From: JBICHN01 sp043101845
GTDB lineage: Bacteria; Planctomycetota; Phycisphaerae; Phycisphaerales; UBA5793
Direction of reading: 5' to 3'
Length of the DNA: 64,000 nucleotides
NCBI GenBank assembly: GCA_043101845.1
Contig: JBICHN010000004.1
Span: 186,001 to 250,000, forward strand
Positions 42,756 through 52,656 of this stretch are shown one piece after another. Each line of letters opens with the position of its first letter. Position 1 is the stretch's first letter. A model generated the notes under the pieces. The model made no database searches. It was given only the letters and a program-made list of their open reading frames with translations, and was not told where the DNA came from. The position numbers and the translations under genes are program-made.

Positions 42756-44219
42756 TCATGCCAGAAGGTCGTGCACGACGCGGCCGTGGACATCGGTAAG
42801 GCGGAAATCGCGACCCTGGAATCGGTAGGTCAGCTTCTCATGATCGAGGCCCATGAGGTGCATGATCGTCGCCTGCAGATCGTGTACATGAACCGGATCC
42901 TTCGTCACCCGATACCCGAGCTCGTCCGTCGCCCCGTAGACGAACCCCGGCTTGAGTCCGGCGCCGGCCATCCAGATCGTGAAGCAGTGCGGATGATGGT
43001 CGCGGCCGAGGAAGGTTGAACCGTTTCGCTTCTCATTCATCGCGGTGCGGCCGAACTCGCCGCTCCAGATGACAAGCGTTTCGTCGAGCAGCCCGCGTCG
43101 CTTGAGATCGCGTACGAGCGCCGCGACGGGCTTATCCGTCTCGCGGCACTTCCTGGGCAGCTGAGTCACGATGTCGTCGTGCGCGCCCGTGCCGTGCGTA
43201 TCCCAGCCCCAGTCGAAGAGCTGAACGAACCGAACGCCCTGCTCACAGAGTCGCCGGGCGAGGAGGCAGTTGTTCGCGAACGAGTTCGCCCCCGGCCTGG
43301 CGCCGTACATCGCGAGCGTGTCCGGCGACTCCTTCGAGATATCCATGACCTCGGGCACGGACATCTGCATGCGGAACGCGAGTTCGTATTGCGAAACGCG
43401 CGTGAGCGTTTCCGGATCGCCGTGCCGCGCATGCTCGGCCTCATTGAGTTCGCGCAGCGCATCGAGCGCGCGTCGGCGTACCCCGCGATCGATCCCGTTC
43501 GGATTCGACACATAGAGCACCGGATCGCCCGACGCGCGGCACTGCACGCCCTGGAACACGGTCGGCAGAAACCCGCTGCCCCACACGCTTTTCCCCGCGC
43601 TCGGAGCGCTGCCGCCGGAGACGAGCACGACGAAGCCCGGCAGATTGCGGTTCTCCGTGCCGAGTCCGTAGGTCGCCCACGAACCCATCGACGGCCGGCC
43701 GAGTCGCGGCGAGCCCGTGTAGAGGAAGAGCTGCGCCGGCGCATGGTTGAACTGATCGGTCTGCACCGAGCGGACGAAAGTGACATCGTCGACGATCGAG
43801 GTGAAATGGGGCATGAGTTCGCTCACCCACGCGCCGTTCGCGCCGTGCTGCGCAAACTGGTAGGGCGAAGCGAGGATGGTCGGGTGGCCTTCGATGAACG
43901 CGAAGCGCTCGCCGTCGAGCAGGCTCTTGGGGCAGGGTTGGCCGTCGAGCTCGGCGAGTTTCGGCTTGAAATCGAAGAGATCCTGCTGCGGCGGCGAGCC
44001 GGCCATGTGCAGGTAAATGATCCGCTTTGCCTTTGGCGCGAACATCGGCGGCCGCGGCGCGAGTCGGTCGGCCCCGGCGGCGCGTTGCGGCGACGGCGCC
44101 GATGCGGCGAGATCGTCCGCGAGCAACGCCGCGAGCGCGACGCCGCCGACACCGATGCGCAACTGCCCGAGAAAGCTCCGGCGGGTGATCGTGCGCATTC
44201 GTTCGAGGTACGGATCCAT
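42756..44219 (-). CDS. DUF1501 domain protein with twin-arginine signal (second copy)
   Basis: A Tat signal (ITRRSFLGQLRIGVGGVALA) leads to a DUF1501 protein: RIIYLHMAGSPPQQDLFDFKP near the start, WVSELMPHFTSIVDDVTFVRS, a GSWATYGLGTENRNLPGF block, and the end FRLTDVHGRVVHDLLA. DUF1501 proteins lie in the alkaline-phosphatase/sulfatase superfamily and always travel with a PSD1/DUF1549/DUF1553 partner in planctomycetes. It is 10 nt after its PSD1 partner. It closes the five-gene operon. Its closest visible relative is the other DUF1501 at 47425. Confidence 0.9.
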   Translation of the reverse strand: MDPYLERMRTITRRSFLGQLRIGVGGVALAALLADDLAASAPSPQRAAGADRLAPRPPMFAPKAKRIIYLHMAGSPPQQDLFDFKPKLAELDGQPCPKSLLDGERFAFIEGHPTILASPYQFAQHGANGAWVSELMPHFTSIVDDVTFVRSVQTDQFNHAPAQLFLYTGSPRLGRPSMGSWATYGLGTENRNLPGFVVLVSGGSAPSAGKSVWGSGFLPTVFQGVQCRASGDPVLYVSNPNGIDRGVRRRALDALRELNEAEHARHGDPETLTRVSQYELAFRMQMSVPEVMDISKESPDTLAMYGARPGANSFANNCLLARRLCEQGVRFVQLFDWGWDTHGTGAHDDIVTQLPRKCRETDKPVAALVRDLKRRGLLDETLVIWSGEFGRTAMNEKRNGSTFLGRDHHPHCFTIWMAGAGLKPGFVYGATDELGYRVTKDPVHVHDLQATIMHLMGLDHEKLTYRFQGRDFRLTDVHGRVVHDLLA

Positions 44220-44229
44220 CGCGCTTCGC

Positions 44230-47200
44230 TCAGCCTTTCGTGAGAGTCTCGTCGAGATTGAGAATGACCGAGGCCACGATGGACCACGCGGCGGCGTCGA
44301 CGGGGTCGAGCGACGCCGGCAACTCGCCGATGGGATCGGTCGCCGCGGCCCGCGCCTCCTCCAGATTCAAGGTGAAATGCTCGCGTTCCGTTTCGTAGAG
44401 CGCAATAAGCCGCGCGAGCTCGTCCGGCCGCGGCGGGCGTGTGAGCGCGAGACGGAACGCGCGTCGCGCAATCGAGTCGGGCTTGTCATCCGCGGCTTCG
44501 ACCATCGCCCGCCGCGCGAGCGCCTGCGCCGCCTCGACATATACGGGATCGTTGAGCGTCACGAGCGCCTGGAGCGGCGTGTTCGTGCGGATGCGGCGGG
44601 AGATGCAGAACTCGCGGCTCGGCGCGTCGAATGTCGTCATCGACGGATACGGGCTCGTGCGGCGCCAGAAGGTGTAGAGCGCTCGGCGATACCGCGCGGC
44701 GCCGTCGCTCGTGGGCCACTCCTCGCCGCTGTACACGACCTCCCACACGCCCGCCGGCTGCGGCGGATACACGGGTGGACCGTACATCGAGGCGTCCAGG
44801 AGCCCGCCGATCGCCAATGCCTGATCGCGAATCATTTCCGCTTCGAGCCGGAACCGCGGCCCGCGCGCGAGCATCCGGTTGTACGGATCATACTCGAAGA
44901 GTTCAGGCGTCACGCGGGCCGCCTGTCGATAGGTCGACGAGGTGACGACGAGCCGCAGGAGTTCCTTCAGACTCCAGCCGCGCGCTTCGTACTCGAGCGC
45001 GAGCCAGTCGAGCAGTTGCGGATGGCTCGGCCAGGCGCCCTGGATTCCGAAATCATCGCTCGTTTCGACGAGTCCGACGCCGAACAGCTGCTGCCAGACG
45101 CGATTCACCTGAACGCGGGCGGTGAGCGGGTTGCGCGAATCGACGAGCCACTCGGCGAGGCCGAGGCGATCGCGCGGCGCCTGATCCGGGAACTCGTGCA
45201 GAAACGCCGGCGTGCCCGCGCTGACGCTTGGCCCGTGTTCGAGGAAGTTCCCTCGAATGTGCACATGCGTCGTGCGGCGCTCATCGGCGGCGAGCTCGCG
45301 CATGATCGGCAGATGAGTCGTCTCGGATTCGATCCCACCGCGTTCGTCAATGGTCTCGCGCTCCGCGGCGTTGAGTTCGTCGAAGCGCCCTCGCGTGTCG
45401 CGGTGTACCCGGGCGAGGTAGTAGTCGCGAATGAGCGTGGCGTCATCGTCACTCCGATCCGCCGGATCGAATGCGACCGCGGCGCGGACCTCACCGGGCG
45501 CGCCGCCCGATTCGCGCTCGAGCACCCGGAGTTCCCACGCGCGCTGCGAAATGAGGTGGCGATCGTCCCGGGCGTAGGCCGAGCGGACGCCCGCCGCGTC
45601 CCAGTGCACAAGGCCGCCGAATTGCGAGAACGCCCAGCCGATGACCTCGCTCCCCGGCGGAAGTCCGACCGACGCCGCGTCGACTTCGAGTCGGATCCAT
45701 TCGCCGCGCGGCGCTGGAAGATCACCCTGGCGCAAGCGTGACGGCGAGCCGTCGGTTCCCCAATCAATGAGGTTCTCGCCCCAGTAGGCGCGATGCTCCC
45801 AGTTCGGTCCGGCGGTCAGCCATTGGAGCACGAGTTCGCGCGGAGGATTCTCCGGATCGATTCGCACATGCGCGAAGAGTGTGTCGCCTTCACGCACGAC
45901 GATGGGATCGGCGTCGGTGAAGTAGCTCTGCGCGGCGTGCTCCGCGTTCGCGGCGCCCCGGAGAACCTTCGAGCCGGAAATCGAGTTGAACGAGTCCGGC
46001 TCGACCCATTCCCAAATCCGCTCGAGACCCGAGCCCTGCGGGTTCCCGTCGAGAGGAACCTCGTCGTCGATCCACACGAAGTCGACCGGCGCTTTCGGGT
46101 CGCGTGGCGACTCGAGCGGCCACGGGTCCTCGTAGGCGATCGACTCGACGAGTGTGCGCCGCTGTCGCCGATACTCGTCGAGCGCCGCGTCGAGCTCCGC
46201 AAGGCGCCGCTCCTGCTCATCGGTGTAGAGCGCGAGCGTGGGCGACTCGTCCATCGCGTCCGTATCCGCGGTCTGGTTGAAGAAGGCGAAGAGCTCGAAG
46301 TACTCCTCGTGGTCGATCGGGTCATACTTGTGCGTGTGGCACTGCGCGCACGCCGCCGTAAGCCCCATCCAGGTCTGCATCGTCGTGTTCACGCGATCAA
46401 CGACGGCGGCGACGCGAAACTCTTCGTCGTCCGTGCCGCCTTCGTCGTTCGTCATCGTGTTGCGGTGGAAAGCCGTGGCGATGAGGTCGTCACGCGTCGG
46501 TTCTTCGAGGAGATCGCCGGCGATCTGCTTCCGCGTGAACTCGTCGAAGGGCATGTCGTCGTTGAGCGCGCGGATGACCCAGTCGCGATAGGGCCACATC
46601 GTCCGCCGGCGGTCCGCCTCGTAGCCCTTTGTGTCCGCATAGCGCGCCGCGTCGAGCCACACCCGCGCCCAACGCTCGCCGAACGCCGGGCTCGCGAGCA
46701 GGCGGTCAACGAGCCGTTCGTACGCGTTGGGCGAGTCATCATTCACGAAGGTGTCGGCGAGTTCGGGCGTCGGCGGCAGCCCGGTGAGATCGAGTGAAAG
46801 TCGCCGGATGAGCGTATATCGATCGGCCTCGGGCGTGGGCGTGAGTCCCTCGCTGTCGAGTCGCGCGAGAACAAAATGATCAATCGTATTGCGTGGCCAG
46901 TCCGTCGCGCCGACGATCGGCGGTGTCGGCCGCGATGGCGCGACAAACGCCCAGTGCGGTTCGTATTCGGCGCCCGCGTCGATCCATTGGGCGAGCGTCG
47001 CGATCTCTTCGTCGCTCAGGCGGGCGCCGATGTCGGGCGGCGGCATGCGCTCGGAGGGATCGTTGTGCGCCACACGATGCAGTACGAGACTGCGCTTCGC
47101 ATCACCCGGCGTAATCGCTGCGGCGCCGTCCTTCGTCCGCGCGGAAATCGCCGCGTCACGGAGATCGAGCCGCAACCCCGCTTCGCGCGCGTTCGCGTCC

Positions 47201-47385
47201 GGTCCGTGGCACTTGAAGCAGTTGTCTGCGAGAATCGGTCGGATGTCACGATTGAAATCGACCGGATCGGTGTCCGCCCGCGCGGCGGCGGCGGTCGACA
47301 CCAGCACGGCGCCGACGGCCAGAACTCGTCGTATCACCAGGGCGGCCGTGTGGATCGGTGGAATGGATGGAGAGAATCGATGCAA
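44230..47385 (-). CDS. Planctomycete cytochrome PSC1/DUF1549/DUF1553 protein (second copy)
   Basis: A signal sequence precedes a PSC1 c-type haem site (C56-F-K-C-H60), a second CAQCH (C346-H350), a DUF1549 domain (GLPPTPELADTFVNDDSPNAYERLVDRLLASPAFGERWAR) and the C-terminal DUF1553 domain (LGLAEWLVDSRNPLTARVQVNRVWQQLFGVGLVETSDDFG, then the end LDETLTKG). Proteins of this type are presumed extracytoplasmic electron-transfer or oxidative enzymes; their substrate is not known. The start is uncertain: TTG 47385 is taken, but GTG at 47337 directly before the signal helix is also good. It pairs with the DUF1501 gene 10 nt downstream. Confidence 0.9.
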   Translation of the reverse strand: MHRFSPSIPPIHTAALVIRRVLAVGAVLVSTAAAARADTDPVDFNRDIRPILADNCFKCHGPDANAREAGLRLDLRDAAISARTKDGAAAITPGDAKRSLVLHRVAHNDPSERMPPPDIGARLSDEEIATLAQWIDAGAEYEPHWAFVAPSRPTPPIVGATDWPRNTIDHFVLARLDSEGLTPTPEADRYTLIRRLSLDLTGLPPTPELADTFVNDDSPNAYERLVDRLLASPAFGERWARVWLDAARYADTKGYEADRRRTMWPYRDWVIRALNDDMPFDEFTRKQIAGDLLEEPTRDDLIATAFHRNTMTNDEGGTDDEEFRVAAVVDRVNTTMQTWMGLTAACAQCHTHKYDPIDHEEYFELFAFFNQTADTDAMDESPTLALYTDEQERRLAELDAALDEYRRQRRTLVESIAYEDPWPLESPRDPKAPVDFVWIDDEVPLDGNPQGSGLERIWEWVEPDSFNSISGSKVLRGAANAEHAAQSYFTDADPIVVREGDTLFAHVRIDPENPPRELVLQWLTAGPNWEHRAYWGENLIDWGTDGSPSRLRQGDLPAPRGEWIRLEVDAASVGLPPGSEVIGWAFSQFGGLVHWDAAGVRSAYARDDRHLISQRAWELRVLERESGGAPGEVRAAVAFDPADRSDDDATLIRDYYLARVHRDTRGRFDELNAAERETIDERGGIESETTHLPIMRELAADERRTTHVHIRGNFLEHGPSVSAGTPAFLHEFPDQAPRDRLGLAEWLVDSRNPLTARVQVNRVWQQLFGVGLVETSDDFGIQGAWPSHPQLLDWLALEYEARGWSLKELLRLVVTSSTYRQAARVTPELFEYDPYNRMLARGPRFRLEAEMIRDQALAIGGLLDASMYGPPVYPPQPAGVWEVVYSGEEWPTSDGAARYRRALYTFWRRTSPYPSMTTFDAPSREFCISRRIRTNTPLQALVTLNDPVYVEAAQALARRAMVEAADDKPDSIARRAFRLALTRPPRPDELARLIALYETEREHFTLNLEEARAAATDPIGELPASLDPVDAAAWSIVASVILNLDETLTKG

Positions 47386-47424
47386 GACCTGGCTCGAAGT
47401 TCGGTTCGGTGGTGAGTCCCCTGA

Positions 47425-48903
47425 TCACGCGAGGATGTCGCGGACGACATGGCCGTGCACATCAGTAAGGCGGAAGTCGCGGCCGGCGTAGCGGTAGGTC
47501 AGCCGCTCGTGGTCGATCCCGAGGCAGTGCAGCACGGTGGCGTTGAGGTCGTGAATGTGCACCGGGTTCTCGACGATGTTGTAACTGAAGTCGTCCGTGC
47601 GTCCGTAGGTGAAGCCCGGCTTGATTCCGCCGCCGGCCATCCAGACGGTGAAGCAGCGCGGATGGTGGTCGCGACCGTAGTTCGTGTTCGTGAGATCGCC
47701 CTGGCAATAGATGGTGCGACCGAATTCACCGCCCCAGATGACGAGCGTGTCGTCGAGCATGCCCCGGCGTTTGAGGTCGAGCACGAGCGCCGCCGACGCC
47801 TGGTCCACATCCTGGCACTGGAGCCGGATGTCGCGGGGGAGGTTGTCGTGCTGATCCCAGCCACGGTGGAAGAGCTGTATGAAGCGCACGCCGCGCTCCG
47901 CGAGCCGGCGCGCGAGCAGGCAGTTCGCCGCGAAGGTTCCCGGTCGTCGCGCGTCTTCGCCGTAGAGCTTGAAGACGCTCTCGGGCTCTTCTGAAAGGTC
48001 GGTGAGGTCGGGCACGGAGGTCTGCATCCGATAGGCGAGTTCGGCGGCGCGAATGCGCGCGATCGTCTCTGGATCACCGACTTTCTCGTGCTGTCGCATG
48101 TTGAGCCGCACGAGCGCGTCGAGCATGCGGCGGCGGGACGCCCGATCGACTCCCGGCGGATCGGAGAGATAGAGCACCGGATCGTCGTCGGAGCGCAGTT
48201 GCACGCCCTGGTGTTCGGAGGGAAGGAATCCGGCGCCCCACAGGCGCGAGAAGAGCGCCTGCGACGGGCGGAGCGAACTCCCCTCCGAGATGAGCACGAC
48301 GAAACCGGGCAGATCGCCGTTCTCGCTGCCGAGTCCGTAACTCAGCCACGAGCCCATGCTCGGGCGACCCGGCTCCTGATGTCCGGTCTGGATGTAGGTG
48401 ATGCCCGGGTCGTGATTGATCGCCTCGGTGTGGACTGACTTGATGAAGCAGAGATCATCGACGATGCGCGCGGTATGCGGCATGAGATCGCTGACCCACG
48501 CGCCGCTCCGGCCATGCCGCTTGAAGTCAAACATCGTCGGTGCGACGGGCAGACGCTCCTGTCCCGAGGTCATCGTCGTGATGCGCTGTCCCATGCGGAC
48601 CGACTCGGGCAGGTCGGCGTCGAACATCTCGCGCATCTTCGGCTTGTAGTCGAAGAGGTCGAGCTGCGAGGGCGCGCCGGACTGGAAGAGGTAGATCACG
48701 CGCTTCGCCCGCGGGGCGAAGTGCGGCGCCGGCATGACGCCGCCCGTCGCGCTCAGGCCGCCCGGCGTCTCGCCGCCGGACGCGAAGAGCGAGGGATTGA
48801 GCAGCGACGCAAGCGCTGCGACGCCAATGCCGCCCGCGGCGCGGCCGAAGAACTGGCGACGCGTTTCGAGCAGCCCACATTCGAGACACGGATCGTCATG
48901 CAC
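47425..48903 (-). CDS. DUF1501 domain protein (first copy)
   Basis: The N-terminus has a twin-arginine-like block (CGLLETRRQFFGRAAGGIGVAALA). The DUF1501 body has KRVIYLFQSGAPSQLDLFDYKP, a GAWVSDLMPHTARIVDDLCFIKS block and ends FRLTDVHGHVVRDILA. The final stretch is almost identical to that of the DUF1501 at 42756, so the two are related by duplication. GTG 48903 with AAGGGG upstream is chosen; ATG starts further 5' are inside the PSD1 gene. The C-rich start (PCLECGLLE) is notable and may bind metal. Confidence 0.88.
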   Translation of the reverse strand: MHDDPCLECGLLETRRQFFGRAAGGIGVAALASLLNPSLFASGGETPGGLSATGGVMPAPHFAPRAKRVIYLFQSGAPSQLDLFDYKPKMREMFDADLPESVRMGQRITTMTSGQERLPVAPTMFDFKRHGRSGAWVSDLMPHTARIVDDLCFIKSVHTEAINHDPGITYIQTGHQEPGRPSMGSWLSYGLGSENGDLPGFVVLISEGSSLRPSQALFSRLWGAGFLPSEHQGVQLRSDDDPVLYLSDPPGVDRASRRRMLDALVRLNMRQHEKVGDPETIARIRAAELAYRMQTSVPDLTDLSEEPESVFKLYGEDARRPGTFAANCLLARRLAERGVRFIQLFHRGWDQHDNLPRDIRLQCQDVDQASAALVLDLKRRGMLDDTLVIWGGEFGRTIYCQGDLTNTNYGRDHHPRCFTVWMAGGGIKPGFTYGRTDDFSYNIVENPVHIHDLNATVLHCLGIDHERLTYRYAGRDFRLTDVHGHVVRDILA

Positions 48904-48910
48904 GGCGCGA

Positions 48911-51900
48911 TCACCCCTTCGTAATCGTCTCGTCGAGACTGAGCAGCACATTCGCGACCGTCGTCCACGCGGCGAGTTCGACCGGATCGAGCGCCGAATC
49001 GACGGCGAAAGAGCCGACCTCGAGCAGCGCCGCGGCGTCATCGGGACTCGCCGCGAAGCGCGCCCGCTCGCTCTCGTAGAGATCGAGCACGGCGTCGCGC
49101 TCGGCGTCGTCGGGCCGGCGGCCGGTCACGAGTCGGAATGCGAGTTCGGAACGCTCGTCCACCGCGTCCGGGCTTTGCGTCACAATGCGTTGCGCGAGCG
49201 CCTTCGCCGCTTCGACGAACTGCGGATCGTTCATGAGCGTGAGCGCCTGGAGCGGCGTGTTCGTGCGGGCTCGGCGAACCACGCAGGCCTCGCGCGTCGG
49301 CGCGTCGAAGACGGCCATGTTCGGTGGCGGCGCCGTGCGCTTCCAGAAGGTGTAGAGGCTTCTTCGATAGAGCGCCTCGCCCTCGTCCGGCATGAAGGTG
49401 CGCGTGTCACTGTCCGGGTACGCCACCGCTTCCCACAGGCCCGACGGCTGGTACGGCCTCACGCTCGGACCACCGAGCCGCTCGACGAGCAGTCCGCTTA
49501 CGGCGAGCGCCTGGTCACGGATCATCTCGGCGTCGAGCCGGAAGCGCGGCCCGCGCGAAAGGAGTCGGTTGCGCGGATCACGATCGAGCTTGCGGGGTGA
49601 GACGGTCGAGGATTGCTGGTAGGTCGCGGACGAGACAATGAGTCGATGGAGCGCCTTGAGGTCCCATCCGCTCTCGACGAATTCGACGGCGAGCCAGTCG
49701 AGCAGTTCGGGGTGGCTCGGCCACCGGCCGCGCGTGCCAAAGTCTTCGGAACTCGCGACGAGGCCCACGCCGAAGTACTGCTGCCAGACGCGATTGACGA
49801 TGACCCGCGCCGTGAGCGGATGTTCGCCGCTGACGAGCCATCGCGCGAAGTCGAGGCGCGTCGCCCGTTCACCTTCGCGCTTCAGCGGCGGCAGGAACGC
49901 CGGCGTGCCGGGCGCGACCTCGTCGCCGGGCTGATCGTACTGACCGCGCTTGAGGACGAACGCGGGTCGCATGCGGTCGGCCGGTCGCTCCTGCATGACG
50001 AGCGTGCGCGGCAGCGTCGATTCGAACCCCGCCGCTTCTTCCCGCGCTGATTCGAGTTCCTCGTAGAGGGCCCGCATTTCCGGCGAATGACGCCGGCGGT
50101 AGTGCGCCTGCAGCGCGGCGCGCTCGTCCTCGTCGCGATCATGCGCCGGCTTGACGAGCAGGTCGGTGACGAGCGTTTCGTCGAAGCCGTCCTCGTTCTT
50201 CTCCGCCTCGAAGGCGAATCCATATCCGCCGGCGTAGTTCACGATCTTCATGAGAATCGTGTTCTCGCCCGGACGGAGCTCGACCGTAATTCGATCCTGC
50301 CCCGGCGCCGCGGGACGCGCGACTTCGTTCTCGTGGACGAGTTCGCCGTTCAACCACACTTTGATCGCGTCGTCGCTGCCGAGGGAAAGAGCGAGTGTGC
50401 GCTCGTCCGGCGACTCGATGACCCGATACGCATAGGTCGCGCACTGTTCGCCTTCGAGTTCATTCACCACGCCGTCGGCGAAGCCGGTCCGCTCGATCCA
50501 CGCGACGGCGCCCTCGTGGTAAGTCGTCTCGAGATTGACGCTCCCATTCTGTGTGAAGGCGCGCTCGGGATCGAAAGCTGCATCGAACGCGTTCGAGTCG
50601 TCCGGCGCCGTGAACGGTCCCGCCGTCCACCAGGCGCCGGAGTGAATCGGTCCGAGCGTCGCATGCAGCGCGTCTTCCTCGCTGATCGAGAGGCGCACGC
50701 GTCCGATCGCGTGTTGCGGGAAGCCCGTTTCGTGGATGAGCGTGAATCGAAGCTCGGTTCCACCCTCGAAACCGAACGGCTCCCGGGGTGTGAACACCGC
50801 AACGCGTCGCTCGCGCTTCGATTCGCCATCCACCGCCCAGCCGTTTGTCGAGTCAATCACGCCGTCGAGCGTGAAATCGACGAGGTACGGGCCATTCATC
50901 TGCTCGTGATCCGCGTACGCGGCGACGAACTCGACGCGCTGGGTTTCGGTCAGGTCCGCTTTCGAGATCGCGAGGAGTTCGAACTCGCTGAGCACATAGT
51001 TCGCGTTGTATGCGCGCCCCGGGCCGTGGTAGGGCAACGAGTCGTGGGTGAGCGCTTCGACGCGCACGGCGGTGATGTCCGTCGCGTCCGTCTCCGTGAC
51101 GATGAGGTACCGATCGGTCGGCGGGTTGTATCCCTCGGCGAGAATCGAATGATCATCGAGTTCGGTCAGCGTCGCGCCTTCGGTGGAAAGCGCGGTGATC
51201 GGATCGAGTGTTCGCCATCGGCGCGCCGCGCGGTCGTGGTTCGCAGCTTCCCAGTCCGACTGAGCCGCGTCGATCGCCGGGTCGGGCGCTGTAAAGGTCG
51301 TCTCGAGCGAATCGATGCGCGCCTGCATCGACTCGAGCGTCGCCTGATCGTCCGGCGTCGGCGCCACGACGACCGGAACCGGCGTCGCGATGTTGAGATC
51401 CATCGCGTTCTCTTCGATGTTGTTGAAGAACGCGAAGAGTTCGTAGAACTCGCGCTGCGTGAGCGGGTCGAACTTGTGGTCGTGACACGCGGCGCAGCCG
51501 GCGGTGAGCCCCATCCACACGGTCGAGGTCGTTTCGACGCGATCGACGGCGTACTTCATGAGGTACTCGGCGTTGATGGCGCCGCCCTCGTTCGTCGTCA
51601 CATGAGCGCGGTTGAACCCGGTCGCGATGAGTTGATCGAGCGTCGGGTCCGTCCGCAGGTCCCCGGCGAGCTGGTCGACGGTGAACTCGTCAAACGGCTG
51701 GTTCGCGTTGAAGGCGTTGATCACCCAGTCGCGATAGCGCCAGATCGAGCGGTAATTGTCGAGATGCAGGCCGTGCGTATCGCCGAAGCGCGCCGCGTCG
51801 AGCCAGTACCGCGCTTGATGCTCGCCGTAGCGCGGGGAATCGAGCAGACGCTCGACGACCCGATCGAACGCGTTCGGATCGTCATCGGCGAGGAACGCGT

Positions 51901-52618
51901 CGATCTCGTCGAGCGACGGCGGCAGCCCGGTGAGATCGAACGAGACCCGACGAATCAAGGCTTCCTTCGTCGCGCGGTCGTTCGGCGTCAGTCCCTCGTC
52001 TTCGAGTCGCGCGAGAATGAAGTGGTCAATCTCATGGCGCGGCCAATCCGCCTGCTTGACGACCGGCGCCCGCGGGCGCTCCGGCGCGATGAACGCCCAG
52101 TGGTCCTGCCAGGGCGCCCCCATGTCGATCCACGCGCGGAGCGTGGCGACTTCGAGCGCCGTGAGCCGCTTCTCCATCTCGGGAGGCGGCATGTGAAAGT
52201 TTGGATCGTCCGAGGTCACCCGCGCGAGGAGCGCGCTCCCCTTGGAATCGCCCGGCTTGATCGCCACGGCGCCGGACTCGAGCGTCGCCAACGCGCCGTC
52301 GCGATGATCGAGTCGCAGACCCGCCTGGCGCGCCGCTTCGTCGAAGCCGTGGCACTCGAAGCAGTAGTCCGCCAGGATCGGTCGAATGTCGCGGTTGAAC
52401 TCGATCGTCGACGGAATGCCCGCGTTGGTCGTCTCATGGTCGTTGACGCTCACGGTCGCATCGTCGACGGGCCGCGCGCTCGACGACGCCATGAAGAGCG
52501 CCGCGCCGATCGCGGCGGACATCCCGAGCCCGGCCACCGTCAGGACGAGCGCGGCGCCGCGCGATCGAGGCACGCGGAGCCGGTCCGGCATTCTCGTTCG
52601 TGTCGATTCGTTCGCCAT
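48911..52618 (-). CDS. Large PSC1/DUF1549/DUF1553 protein with extra beta domains (first copy)
   Basis: A signal or anchor (GAALVLTVAGLGMSAAIGAALFMASS) is followed by a PSC1 haem site (C86-F-E-C-H90), DUF1549 (GLPPSLDEIDAFLADDDPNAFDRVVERLLDSPRYGE) and a second haem site (C375-A-A-C-H379). In the middle a discoidin-like stretch (ILAEGYNPPTDRYLIVT) and a PA14-like jelly-roll (SDDAIKVWLNGELVHENEV ... RPGENTILMKIVNYAGGYGFAFEAEK) are inserted. DUF1553 ends with LDETITKG. At 1235 residues it is longer than the second copy owing to these domains. ATG 52618 has GGAGAGG just upstream. Confidence 0.9.
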   Translation of the reverse strand: MANESTRTRMPDRLRVPRSRGAALVLTVAGLGMSAAIGAALFMASSSARPVDDATVSVNDHETTNAGIPSTIEFNRDIRPILADYCFECHGFDEAARQAGLRLDHRDGALATLESGAVAIKPGDSKGSALLARVTSDDPNFHMPPPEMEKRLTALEVATLRAWIDMGAPWQDHWAFIAPERPRAPVVKQADWPRHEIDHFILARLEDEGLTPNDRATKEALIRRVSFDLTGLPPSLDEIDAFLADDDPNAFDRVVERLLDSPRYGEHQARYWLDAARFGDTHGLHLDNYRSIWRYRDWVINAFNANQPFDEFTVDQLAGDLRTDPTLDQLIATGFNRAHVTTNEGGAINAEYLMKYAVDRVETTSTVWMGLTAGCAACHDHKFDPLTQREFYELFAFFNNIEENAMDLNIATPVPVVVAPTPDDQATLESMQARIDSLETTFTAPDPAIDAAQSDWEAANHDRAARRWRTLDPITALSTEGATLTELDDHSILAEGYNPPTDRYLIVTETDATDITAVRVEALTHDSLPYHGPGRAYNANYVLSEFELLAISKADLTETQRVEFVAAYADHEQMNGPYLVDFTLDGVIDSTNGWAVDGESKRERRVAVFTPREPFGFEGGTELRFTLIHETGFPQHAIGRVRLSISEEDALHATLGPIHSGAWWTAGPFTAPDDSNAFDAAFDPERAFTQNGSVNLETTYHEGAVAWIERTGFADGVVNELEGEQCATYAYRVIESPDERTLALSLGSDDAIKVWLNGELVHENEVARPAAPGQDRITVELRPGENTILMKIVNYAGGYGFAFEAEKNEDGFDETLVTDLLVKPAHDRDEDERAALQAHYRRRHSPEMRALYEELESAREEAAGFESTLPRTLVMQERPADRMRPAFVLKRGQYDQPGDEVAPGTPAFLPPLKREGERATRLDFARWLVSGEHPLTARVIVNRVWQQYFGVGLVASSEDFGTRGRWPSHPELLDWLAVEFVESGWDLKALHRLIVSSATYQQSSTVSPRKLDRDPRNRLLSRGPRFRLDAEMIRDQALAVSGLLVERLGGPSVRPYQPSGLWEAVAYPDSDTRTFMPDEGEALYRRSLYTFWKRTAPPPNMAVFDAPTREACVVRRARTNTPLQALTLMNDPQFVEAAKALAQRIVTQSPDAVDERSELAFRLVTGRRPDDAERDAVLDLYESERARFAASPDDAAALLEVGSFAVDSALDPVELAAWTTVANVLLSLDETITKG

Positions 52619-52656
52619 GCCTCTCCGCCGATGCCGTTCGAATGTGAACCGAACCC

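Noticed and set aside
44017..45741. Open frame of 574 codons on the plus strand
   Set aside because: Antisense to the PSD1 and DUF1501 genes; no domain or signal peptide.
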